Shown piece after piece: positions 35,110 to 43,038 of a stretch of 64,000 bases of DNA; position 1 is the first letter of the stretch; each line of letters starts with the position of its first letter. This stretch comes from Candidatus Methanoperedentaceae archaeon (lineage in GTDB: Archaea > Halobacteriota > Methanosarcinia > Methanosarcinales > Methanoperedenaceae), in contig PQAS01000055.1 in assembly GCA_003104905.1 (NCBI GenBank), forward strand, positions 1-64,000, read 5' to 3'. The notes under the pieces were generated by a model that did no database searches, had not been told where the DNA came from, and worked only from the letters and a program-made list of their open reading frames with translations. The translations under genes were made by a program, and so were the position numbers.

Positions 35110-36273
35110 TTACCTTCCTGGATGTGACTTTATCCATTTAGCAATTCTTGGCCAATCCTCCCGGAGGGGTTTTGAACCCATAAAAAGTCCAATATGACCG
35201 CCATCGGCTGTATCTTTTACGATGTCGTTTTTTTCAGTCCCAAGATGCTTTTCTGCATTGAAGACCTGTTCTTTCGGGGTTATATCATCTTTCGCTCCTG
35301 CTAATAGATACACAGGGCACTTTATATCCCTCAAGCTCAACTTCCTCCCCAGTCCGATAAACTTCCCATTAAAGAACCTGTTTTCTTTGAAAAGTTCCTT
35401 GATCACCTGAAGGTACCATTTTCCCGGCAGGTTGATGGTGTATTCATACCAACGCTCGAAATTCTCAAATCTCTTAACATATGACGGGTCTTCGATGTGA
35501 TCGTAAAGTTCTACATACTTATCGAAATACTGTTTTTCCGGTTGAAGACTTTTAAAGCCTTCAAGCATATAATCGCCCTTCATAAGCCCTCCACCTGTCT
35601 CCACAAGTTCTTCAAAAAATTCCATGGGAAACTTATGGGCATATTCCTTGATTACACCCTCTCCAGCATCTGTATCTATAGGAGTTCCCCCCATAATAAG
35701 TGTATTTACCTTTTCCGGAAACCTTGCAGCATACATGGCAGCCAGCCACCCGCCCTGGCACATCCCGATGAGATTGACGCGCCCCCCTAATTCATCGACA
35801 CAGATATCTAATTCACTCAGATAGTTATCTATGTTATAATTCTTCATTTCCTCTGTTGCACTCTTCCAATCTGCAGCGCAAACTTTTTCGATCCCATTTT
35901 CCATAAGCGTTTCAACTAGGCTCTGTTTGTTATGAAAATCGACTATCATTGAAGTATGACCTGCATAAGGAGGTACAATAAATGTATAGAGACCTGCCCT
36001 CATACCCTGAGAAAAATCCCTTAATTTTAATGTATTCAGATCAAGTTTCACTTTATTTTTTGTCGCCCATGTTGGCTTTGGCTTTTCAACCTGCGTTTTT
36101 TCAACCTCTTTTAAATACTTGAGGTCATCCCTTAGAACTTCCAGACCTTCCTCCTCAAGACCTATAAAGAATGAAAATGGCCATAAAAATGGAACACCAA
36201 CTTCAGGATATTTAAATACATGTTTGGCTTTAGTTATATCTTTGACTTTGCTTTCTTTAACTTGTTTAACCAT
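35110..36273 (-). CDS. phaC: Polyhydroxyalkanoate synthase, PhaC-like
   Basis: This 387-residue alpha/beta-hydrolase has a cysteine in the nucleophile elbow, GMCQGG (Cys172), as PHA synthases do in place of serine, with the acid in AKDDITP (Asp329 or 330) and the base in GGHIG (His360). The length fits the catalytic PhaC of class III synthases. It polymerises 3-hydroxyacyl-CoA to storage polyester. PhaE, PhaA and PhaB are not adjacent. Its C-terminal tail reappears fused to a dehydrogenase fragment at 42832-43035. GGAG is 12 bases before the ATG. Confidence 0.82.
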   Translation of the reverse strand: MVKQVKESKVKDITKAKHVFKYPEVGVPFLWPFSFFIGLEEEGLEVLRDDLKYLKEVEKTQVEKPKPTWATKNKVKLDLNTLKLRDFSQGMRAGLYTFIVPPYAGHTSMIVDFHNKQSLVETLMENGIEKVCAADWKSATEEMKNYNIDNYLSELDICVDELGGRVNLIGMCQGGWLAAMYAARFPEKVNTLIMGGTPIDTDAGEGVIKEYAHKFPMEFFEELVETGGGLMKGDYMLEGFKSLQPEKQYFDKYVELYDHIEDPSYVKRFENFERWYEYTINLPGKWYLQVIKELFKENRFFNGKFIGLGRKLSLRDIKCPVYLLAGAKDDITPKEQVFNAEKHLGTEKNDIVKDTADGGHIGLFMGSKPLREDWPRIAKWIKSHPGR

Positions 36274-36392
36274 AAACTATTCACTCTCCTAATTATAACC
36301 ATTCCCCTTCACAAATTGGGCTAGTCATTCATATAACTTTTCTAGCCTTGAGGATGTGTTCATCCGCTTGACCGGCCTGCAGCGGGCAGGGG

Positions 36393-37092
36393 GTGCAGTT
36401 CATACCATCGATTGATCCTGAGGGCTGGTCAAAACGTCTTTCTCACGAGCTGTCCGCTTCATGGGCGATCGCCAGAAAAGATATGCGGATCTACTACCTC
36501 AAGCCCAATATTATCGTTTCCGGTATCCTCTTCCCGCTCTTCATGTTCCTGGCCTTTGCTACCGGAAAGAACGCCCCGCCCGGCACACTGATCCCCGGTC
36601 TGATCTCGATCACCCTCCTGTTTTCGGCCTCATCAATAGAGCCAGTCTCGATACCCATTGAACGCCGGGTAAAGACCTTCGACCGCCTGCTCTCGGCATC
36701 GCGTGTCTCCCGCTTGCCATGGGGATCATCATATTCGGTACAGCTATTATTAATGCATCGGTCCTTGTGATTACAATGATACTCACTTCGTTCTGCTTCG
36801 CAACGCTTGGAACACTGTTCGCCGCATACTGAGAACGTGGGAGAGGTTATGTCGATGCTCAACACGGTCAGCTTATCTTTATCTCCGGTGTTTTTATCCC
36901 GATATCAGCTATGCCCCGGATCGGTCAAATGATCGCACTTGTATCTCCCCTCACCTACGGAAATGACATGATTGAGTTTGCGTATACAGGTAAGTCGCTT
37001 TTTCACCGCTGCTGGATATCGTAGTGCTGCTGATCTTCATCGTGATATTCCAGATCGCGGCAAATCGTCTTTACAAAAAGTTCAACGAGTGA
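36393..37092 (+). pseudogene. ABC-2 permease pseudogene
   Basis: The sequence encodes an ABC-2 exporter permease broken by several frameshifts. The first frame (MQFIPSIDPEGW ... SASWAIARKDMRIYYLKPN ... SISLLFSASSIE type) runs to about 36767. Then other frames carry GIIIFGTAII, ISGVFIPISAMPRIG, ALVSPLTYGNDMIEFAYTGKS and IVVLLIFIVIFQIAANRLYKKFNE before TGA. It is richer in G+C than its neighbours, and no ATPase partner remains. It is probably an import that decayed. Confidence 0.75.
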
Positions 37093-37259
37093 ATGAGTCG
37101 TACTGATTGCTCGAAGATCAAAACAGATTTATTTGAATGAGTCAGATTATCTTATGACATTTTAAAAACCGATTGAAGGAAATTTCGTGAATTATATTTT
37201 TATGCGAAAACTATATGCCAAAATATCGGAATATTTAATATGGTAAAAGGGGGTAAAAT

Positions 37260-37559
37260 ATGCCAAAAGAAGTACAGAAAACATTTGAACAGAATATGGA
37301 AGCAATGAGCAAAATGTCTCCTGCCGAAGTACAGGCTAAGATAAAAGAATTAGATAAAATCTGTGTCTGCGGAAAATGTCCTTCATATGTTGGAACAGGA
37401 GAAAAGAAACTTACTTTTTGTGCAATCGGGAAAAGCACAGTTATCAAAAAAGATAAGGGATGTATATGTCCGGGATGTCCAGTCCAGAAGACACTGGCTC
37501 TCAGATGGGATCGCTACTGTCTCAAAGGTTCTGGCAAAGAGCAGTCAGGGATGAAATAA
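37260..37559 (+). CDS. DUF2769 cysteine-rich protein
   Basis: The 99-residue protein carries CVCGKCPSYVGTGEKK, FCAIGKS and GCICPGCPV, the pattern of DUF2769, a family found mostly in methanogens and thought to bind metal or an Fe-S cluster. The N-terminal 35 residues form a helix. AAGGGGG precedes the ATG. It stands alone upstream of a degenerate fragment and wrbA. Confidence 0.8.
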   Translation: MPKEVQKTFEQNMEAMSKMSPAEVQAKIKELDKICVCGKCPSYVGTGEKKLTFCAIGKSTVIKKDKGCICPGCPVQKTLALRWDRYCLKGSGKEQSGMK

Positions 37560-37570
37560 TTTAAATATAT

Positions 37571-37681
37571 GGCACAATGCTGGCTCTAGGAGCGGATTTT
37601 GTTCTTGTGGGAAGGCCAATTGCATGAGAAGCGGTATCAAGCGGAGTGGAAGGAAATCTTGTAAAGGAGAGTAAGTAATAA
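37571..37681 (+). pseudogene. C-terminal remnant of an FMN-dependent alpha-hydroxy-acid oxidase-like gene
   Basis: Reading from 37571 gives GTMLALGADFVLVGRPIA, then an in-frame TGA (37625-37627), then EAVSSGVEGNLVKESK and a stop. The first part matches the C-terminal 'ALALGAD.V.(I/V)GRPI' of FMN-dependent dehydrogenases of the lactate/glycolate oxidase group, and the GVEG after it also fits. Upstream sequence is a different gene, so only the tail survives. Confidence 0.5.
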
Positions 37682-38320
37682 ATGCTTAAGGTGTACATAA
37701 TTTTCTATACTCGTTACGGTAATACATTTAAACTTGCGGAAATAATCTCTAATGGCGTTCGTTCGGTTAAGGATTGCGAAGCGATCCTGCGCAGAACAGC
37801 AGAACTTGCTCCCGAAGAGATCATTAAAAAGGATGAGAGGTGGAAAAAAGCCAGAGAATCTTTAAAAACTATATCGGAAGCAAAGGCAAGCGACCTATTT
37901 GATGCCGATGCTGTTATATTTGGAACTCCTACACGTTATGGCAATATGAGTTCTTCATTAAAAGATTTCATAGACAAGACTGCCGGAGTATGGGTAAAAG
38001 GCGGCCTTGTGGGGAAAGTGGGTGCCGCGTTTACCTCAAGTACCTCAATTCATGGGGGGCAGGAAACCACGCTCCTGACAATGTTAATCCCGATGCTCCA
38101 TCATGGAATGATCATTGCAGGAATTCCTTATTCTGAGGAAAAATTATTTACAACAACTGCAGGCGGCTCCCCCTATGGAGCCTCATCAGTAACAGGTATG
38201 ATGGCAGACCAGCCGCCCACAAAAGAGGCAGAAGCGCTCGCCTGGGCACTTGGCAAAAGGGTGGCAGAACTTGCAATGAAACTGAAGCTTGGCGAAGAAA
38301 TATTAGGAAAACAGGGATGA
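37682..38320 (+). CDS. wrbA: NAD(P)H:quinone oxidoreductase WrbA
   Basis: WrbA is a flavodoxin-like FMN enzyme that reduces quinones by two electrons. The 212 residues carry FYTRYGNTFKLAE (phosphate binding), GTPTRYGNMSSSLKDFID, and STSIHGGQETTLLTML with GGSPYGASSV later, all WrbA hallmarks. GGAGAG precedes the ATG. The next gene starts four bases after its stop. In a menaquinone-using host it may protect against semiquinone formation. Confidence 0.92.
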   Translation: MLKVYIIFYTRYGNTFKLAEIISNGVRSVKDCEAILRRTAELAPEEIIKKDERWKKARESLKTISEAKASDLFDADAVIFGTPTRYGNMSSSLKDFIDKTAGVWVKGGLVGKVGAAFTSSTSIHGGQETTLLTMLIPMLHHGMIIAGIPYSEEKLFTTTAGGSPYGASSVTGMMADQPPTKEAEALAWALGKRVAELAMKLKLGEEILGKQG

Positions 38321-38324
38321 AAAC

Positions 38325-38936
38325 ATGCCCAGGGTTTGTTCTGAACTCAGTGAAATAGAATATAAAATACTTAAGAATTTAGAAATCATTAAAGGTGACA
38401 ATGGCGATAAACTGAGAAACCTTCTCAGATATTATATATTTACCACGCCTGAACTGGAATCATCGCAATATGCCGTGAAAAGAGTCGAGGAGAGGGAAAA
38501 GATTGACGAATTTCTGGCGGAAGTGGAAGCAGCCTATGAAAATACGGACAATCCGGTGGAACTCTGGAATGAAGACAAAATAGCCAAATTGAGCGCAATT
38601 CTCACTGAGATAAATGTACTCATAAAAACAGGTGAAAATCAGTTCGTACCCTCAAATAAATTCAGAAGCCTGTTCAAGATGCTTCTCCATGATATAGCAA
38701 CTGAAACTACAGAAATTGATGAATACGAAGCAGCCGTCGTTGCAGCAATACAGCTGCTAATGGAATTCGGAAGTGGAAGCCTGGACAAGGAGATCATAAG
38801 AGATGGCGCGATATTTATTACCGAGGTGTGGATGTTCTCATATGCAAGCGCAATGAAAAAGGCAAGGGAATTCAAGAAGACGAAGAAGATCTTCTTTTCC
38901 GAAACCGAAATTGCAGAATCCTTTTCATCTGTTTGA
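38325..38936 (+). CDS. Hypothetical helical protein in wrbA operon
   Basis: The 203-residue acidic protein is almost wholly helical, without membrane segments, cysteine motifs or a recognised family. It begins four bases after wrbA and may be co-translated with it. Composition matches the host. No function can be offered. Confidence 0.6.
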   Translation: MPRVCSELSEIEYKILKNLEIIKGDNGDKLRNLLRYYIFTTPELESSQYAVKRVEEREKIDEFLAEVEAAYENTDNPVELWNEDKIAKLSAILTEINVLIKTGENQFVPSNKFRSLFKMLLHDIATETTEIDEYEAAVVAAIQLLMEFGSGSLDKEIIRDGAIFITEVWMFSYASAMKKAREFKKTKKIFFSETEIAESFSSV

Positions 38937-38971
38937 TAAGGTTAATGAAAATGAAAAAAGTATAGATATCT

Positions 38972-39544
38972 ATGACGGAGAATAGTTATGACACTTCAGA
39001 TGTCGTTTTAACCATTGGACATTCCACGCGTGCATTGGATGTATTCATCAGCCTTTTGCAGGTACACTCCGTGACAATGGTTGTTGATATCCGAACGGTT
39101 CCACGCTCAAGGCACAACCCTCAGTTCAATAACGAAACATTACCCGGCAACCTTCGCACTGCTGGCATGGGTTACAAGCATATGGCCGGGCTGGGCGGCC
39201 TTCGCCATGCACGGAAAGACTCACCTAATATGGGCTGGCATAACTTATCTTTCAGGGGTTTTGCCGACTATATGCAAACAGAAGAATTTGAGATAAATTT
39301 AGAGGAATTAATACATCTTGCAAAGTCGGAACAAATCGCATTAATGTGTGCGGAAGCACTTCCCTGGCGCTGCCATCGCTCTCTTATTGCCGATGCACTC
39401 TGGGTTCGTGATATAAGGGTGGAACATATTATGAGCGTGAATCGCCGTTCACCTCATACGCTCACGCCTTTTGCACAGGTGAATGGCTTGAGCATCACGT
39501 ATCCACCTGATGCAGAAGCAAAAAATCAGCTCAAAAGTATATAG
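38972..39544 (+). CDS. DUF488 family protein
   Basis: The 190 residues show the DUF488 pattern: TIGHSTRALDVFISLL, VVDIRTVPRSRHNPQF, GLGGLR, FRGFADYM, and ALMCAEALPWRCHRSLIAD, with a cysteine-histidine pair (C-A-E, W-R-C-H-R). The family may act on nucleic acids or as a regulator. The ATG for the same frame a few codons downstream is less likely. Its 3' end overlaps a truncated minus-strand frame. Confidence 0.8.
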   Translation: MTENSYDTSDVVLTIGHSTRALDVFISLLQVHSVTMVVDIRTVPRSRHNPQFNNETLPGNLRTAGMGYKHMAGLGGLRHARKDSPNMGWHNLSFRGFADYMQTEEFEINLEELIHLAKSEQIALMCAEALPWRCHRSLIADALWVRDIRVEHIMSVNRRSPHTLTPFAQVNGLSITYPPDAEAKNQLKSI

Positions 39545-39666
39545 CACAATGAAACAAAAAAAGAAATAGTTTTCAAGGAAAGAATATTCAGAGCTGCACT
39601 TGTTACTATGGCGACCCATTCTGTTTTATCCATGATTTCCCTGTATTTTCCTTCAATTTTTACCAT
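39526..39666 (-). pseudogene. Truncated flavin-oxidase-like (PPOX-type) stub
   Basis: A 46-residue frame starts at ATG 39666 with an excellent AAAAGGAGATC site seven bases upstream. It reads MVKIEGKYREIMDKTEWVAI and then loses similarity (VTSAALNILSLK) and ends in a hydrophobic tail. The first 20 residues resemble the N-terminus of pyridoxamine-phosphate-oxidase-like FMN proteins of methanogens. It overlaps the end of the DUF488 gene by 19 bases. Start and ribosome site intact, body lost: a recent deletion. Confidence 0.45.
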
Positions 39667-39769
39667 TTTTGATCTCCTTTTACTTTCAGGATAGTCAATT
39701 CTTTAATCTGAACTTTTTAGTTTCTACCTTTTGTCGCTGTTTAGCCTCAATATTTAGCATAAGAATATC

Positions 39770-40009
39770 TCAAATGATTTTTTTTCCATTTTCATACACA
39801 TGGATGCAAGTGGCTGGGCAGTTCTCTGCCGCATCGATGTTGCAACTCACATCATCCATTTCCCGTTCTTCATTATTGCCTACTTTTTTTGAACCCTTTA
39901 TGTGGGAAAAACCATCCGGAGCCATCTCCCAGAATTCAGGACAGATGTTAACGCAGCTCTCACATGATATGCATAACGGCCTTTCAATCTCCACTTTAAA
40001 TCTTGCCAT
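39770..40009 (-). CDS. Ferredoxin, [4Fe-4S]
   Basis: Starting at ATG 40009, the 79 residues contain RPLCISCESCVNICPEFWEM, that is CX2CX2CX3CP, and a second group CNIDAAENCPATCIHVYE. One full cluster site is clear; the second half supplies another set of cysteines (C..C..C), so one or two clusters are possible. It is a cytoplasmic electron carrier. It overlaps the preceding hemerythrin-like stub by 14 bases on the same strand. Confidence 0.8.
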   Translation of the reverse strand: MARFKVEIERPLCISCESCVNICPEFWEMAPDGFSHIKGSKKVGNNEEREMDDVSCNIDAAENCPATCIHVYENGKKII

Positions 40010-40172
40010 AATTACCATCCCATTTGATTATTTTTAAATTTGGACATAGTAAAATCTTTGCAACAGCTTTTGCAGCATCCCCTATCTTTCCGCTCACCTG
40101 GGTTGCCATGGTGAGTTCGGCATGAAGCTCTTCATGCTCTAATTTCAAGGATTGTGGTATATTGAATTCCAT
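39996..40172 (-). pseudogene. Truncated hemerythrin-like stub
   Basis: A 58-residue frame begins at ATG 40172, six bases after a strong GGGAGG. It reads MEFNIPQSLKLEHEELHAEL and on to DAAKAVAKIL, which resembles the first helix of HHE/hemerythrin-like proteins of methanogens, with the first metal-binding histidines. After KAVAKILL it changes (CPNLKIIKW) and stops, overlapping the ferredoxin start. The family normally has about 130-190 residues. A frameshift or deletion is likely. Confidence 0.5.
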
Positions 40173-40399
40173 GTCTATCCTCCCTTTTCTCCTATGCTTT
40201 TTATATCAAAGAAGAAGCTATTTAAACATTTCGCCTGGTCTAGATTAGAAGATATAATTGATATAGTGATTGTTCTTAAAGATATGATTAAATAATATCA
40301 AAGCATGCTAAAAGTGGGGAGGCAAATTTATTTAATCGTTATATTCCGCAGTTCTGCTGCGATTGGGGGGCTTCATTCGATATAGAATTCAGGGTTATT

Positions 40400-42835
40400 A
40401 TGAACGAGAATTTATTAAGTACTGAAGAGGCAAAAAAAACTTCATTGAATGAACTCAAACAGAGTCTTTCATCGAGTGAAAGTGGTATTTCTTCCGAAGA
40501 GGCAAAAAAACGACTTCTGCAATACGGCTACAATGAAATATCAGAAAAAAAAACCAGCCCGATTATCAAGTTCTTGATGTATTTCTGGGGGCCAATTCCC
40601 TGGATGATCGAAATCGCGGCAATCCTGTCTGCAATCATTCAACACTGGGAAGATTTTGTAATAATATTTGCACTGTTGTTTGTAAATGCAGGAGTAGGAT
40701 TCTGGCAAGAGAATAAGGCTGAGAATGCCATTGAATTATTAAAACAGAGGCTTGCACTTAAAGCCAGGGTGCTTCGTGATAGTAAATGGCTTCAGATTCC
40801 TTCACGGGAAGTTGTTCCAGGGGATGTAGTGAGAACACGCCTTGGTGATATCATCCCTGCAGACATAAAACTCATGGAGGGAGATTACCTGTTGGTGGAC
40901 GAATCCGCATTGACGGGTGAATCCCTGCCAGTTGAAAAGCGCATTTTGGAAATTGCCTATTCAGGTTCCATAATCAGGCAGGGTGAAATGGATGCACTCG
41001 TAGTCACCACTGGAATGAATACTTTTTTCGGCAGAACAGCGAAGCTGGTGGAAAAAGCAAAAGGTAAAAGCCATTTTCAGGCGGCAGTCATCAAGATAGG
41101 CAATTACCTGATAAGACTTGATGCTATTCTGGTGTCGATCATATTTGTTCTTGCACTTTATCGTCATGAGAGTCTACTTGTGACCCTTCAGTTTATCCTG
41201 ATCCTGACTATAGCCGCAATACCAGTGGCGCTTCCTGCTGTCCTGTCCGTCACGATGGCTGTAGGGGCGATTGCCCTGGCTAAGAAGGAAGCTATTGTCA
41301 GCAAGCTGGTCGTCATCGAGGAACTGGCAGGCATGGACATTTTGTGCGCTGATAAGACCGGGACTATTACCAGGAATGAACTTACTGTCGCAGAGGTAAA
41401 ACCCTTCGAAGGATTCACAGAAAACGATGTGCTTCTAAATGGCGCTCTGGCATCCAGGGAGGAAGATCAGGATCCGATAGATAATGCAATAGTCACAAAA
41501 GCCAAAGCCTCCAATTTAGTCTCAGAAATGCAGGCGTATAAAGCAACCGGGTTTAAGCCTTTTGATCCTGTTCTAAAGAGGACAGAAGCCACAATTGAAA
41601 GCGCAAAAGGGGTGTTCAAAGTAACCAAAGGGGCGCCGCAGGTTATTCTGTCCCTTTTATCAGATAAGATGGCTGTAGCATCGAAAGTTGATGAAATGAT
41701 CAGTGATTTTGCAGCAAAAGGGCATCGTTCACTCGGTATAGCAAGAACGGATGCACAGGGAAACTGGCGATATGCAGGAATTATAGCTATTTATGATGCC
41801 CCCCGTGAAGACTCGGCAGACGTAATAAAGATGGCGCAGTCCCTGGGCGTTAAAGTGAAAATGGTCACGGGAGACCATATCGCCATCGCCAAACAGATTG
41901 CATCTAAGGTTAACCTTGGAACGGATATTACGACCGCTTCTGCGTTTCTTGATAAATCTGAAAGTGAAGCTCAGAACATTGTAGAAAAGGCTGATGGTTT
42001 TGCCCAGGTTTATCCTGAGCATAAGTACCGCATCGTTGAACTTCTCCAGGGTAAAGGACATATCGTAGGTATGACCGGGGACGGAGTTAATGATGCTCCG
42101 GCTCTGAAAAAAGCGGATGCAGGAATCGCAGTCGCAGGCGCCACGGATGCCGCTAAATCAGCGGCCGATATAGTCCTCACAAGACCCGGGCTGTCGGTCA
42201 TAATAGATGCCATCATGGAAAGCCACAAAATATTCCAGCGCATGAACAATTATGCAACGTATCGTATTGCAGAAACCATTCGCGTGCTTATATTCATTAC
42301 TCTATGCATCATCATTTTCAACTTTTATCCGATAACAGCAGTGATGATAGTAATTCTGGCCCTGTTGAATGATCTGCCAATAATGATGATCGCCTTTGAT
42401 AATACAAAACCCCTCAATAGACCCGCTGGCTGGGAAATGCACAAAGTCCTGACAATTGCATCAGTTCTGGGTATTGCAGGGGTTGTTTCCAGTTTCCTGT
42501 TGTTCTATTTCAGTGAACAGGTGCTGCATCTGGACAGGCCGACTATCCAGACCCTCATGTTCTTAAAACTTGCAGTGGCAGGTCACATTACGATTTATCT
42601 GACGCGTACTGGTGAGCGTCATTTCTGGTCACGTCCTTTTCCTGCCGGGAAACTGTTCTGGACAACTGAGATCACTCAGGTGGCTGCCACGTTGATTGCC
42701 ATCTATGGCATTTTCATGAGACCTCTGGGATGGCAGCTTGCCGGGTTAGTTTGGGCATGGGCACTGGGTTTTTTCATAATAAATGACTTTATAAAAATCT
42801 ATTTTTATAAGCGAATGGAGCGGGAATATATATGA
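40400..42835 (+). CDS. Plasma-membrane H+-translocating P-type ATPase (type IIIA)
   Basis: The 811 residues have the P-type core: LTGESLPVEK (actuator), DKTGT with phosphorylated Asp318, KGAPQVI, MVTGD, and MTGDGVNDAPALKKADAGIAVAGATDAAKSAADIVLT, with about ten membrane segments. The short N- and C-termini and the sequence IAAIPVALPAVLSVTMA are of the proton-pump group (PMA1-like). It pumps protons outward with ATP. Its stop overlaps the chimeric downstream gene by four bases. Confidence 0.92.
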   Translation: MNENLLSTEEAKKTSLNELKQSLSSSESGISSEEAKKRLLQYGYNEISEKKTSPIIKFLMYFWGPIPWMIEIAAILSAIIQHWEDFVIIFALLFVNAGVGFWQENKAENAIELLKQRLALKARVLRDSKWLQIPSREVVPGDVVRTRLGDIIPADIKLMEGDYLLVDESALTGESLPVEKRILEIAYSGSIIRQGEMDALVVTTGMNTFFGRTAKLVEKAKGKSHFQAAVIKIGNYLIRLDAILVSIIFVLALYRHESLLVTLQFILILTIAAIPVALPAVLSVTMAVGAIALAKKEAIVSKLVVIEELAGMDILCADKTGTITRNELTVAEVKPFEGFTENDVLLNGALASREEDQDPIDNAIVTKAKASNLVSEMQAYKATGFKPFDPVLKRTEATIESAKGVFKVTKGAPQVILSLLSDKMAVASKVDEMISDFAAKGHRSLGIARTDAQGNWRYAGIIAIYDAPREDSADVIKMAQSLGVKVKMVTGDHIAIAKQIASKVNLGTDITTASAFLDKSESEAQNIVEKADGFAQVYPEHKYRIVELLQGKGHIVGMTGDGVNDAPALKKADAGIAVAGATDAAKSAADIVLTRPGLSVIIDAIMESHKIFQRMNNYATYRIAETIRVLIFITLCIIIFNFYPITAVMIVILALLNDLPIMMIAFDNTKPLNRPAGWEMHKVLTIASVLGIAGVVSSFLLFYFSEQVLHLDRPTIQTLMFLKLAVAGHITIYLTRTGERHFWSRPFPAGKLFWTTEITQVAATLIAIYGIFMRPLGWQLAGLVWAWALGFFIINDFIKIYFYKRMEREYI

Positions 42836-43035
42836 ATATTCAGAAAATAGGGGTGATAGGTGATGGAACCATGGGAAGCGGTATAGCTCAGGTAGCAGCC
42901 AAGAATGGCTTTGATGTCGTTCTTCAAGACATGAATGAAGAGCTCGCAAGATCTGGATTTGTGAAAATAAAAGAAAGATTGGAAAAGAACTGGCCAAAGA
43001 TTGCTCAATGGATAAAGGAGCATTCAGGTAGATAA
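42832..43035 (+). pseudogene. Chimeric fragment: Hbd N-terminus joined to PhaC C-terminus
   Basis: The 67-residue frame starts with IGVIGDGTMGSGIAQVAAKNGFDVVL, the NAD-binding start of 3-hydroxyacyl-CoA dehydrogenase (residues 1-52), then ends in NWPKIAQWIKEHSGR, which matches the intact PhaC tail DWPRIAKWIKSHPGR (10 of 15). The stop, three-base gap and following ATGGAAAAA also match the sequence downstream of phaC. It is an in-frame deletion product, not a working dehydrogenase. Confidence 0.75.
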
Positions 43036-43038
43036 TTT

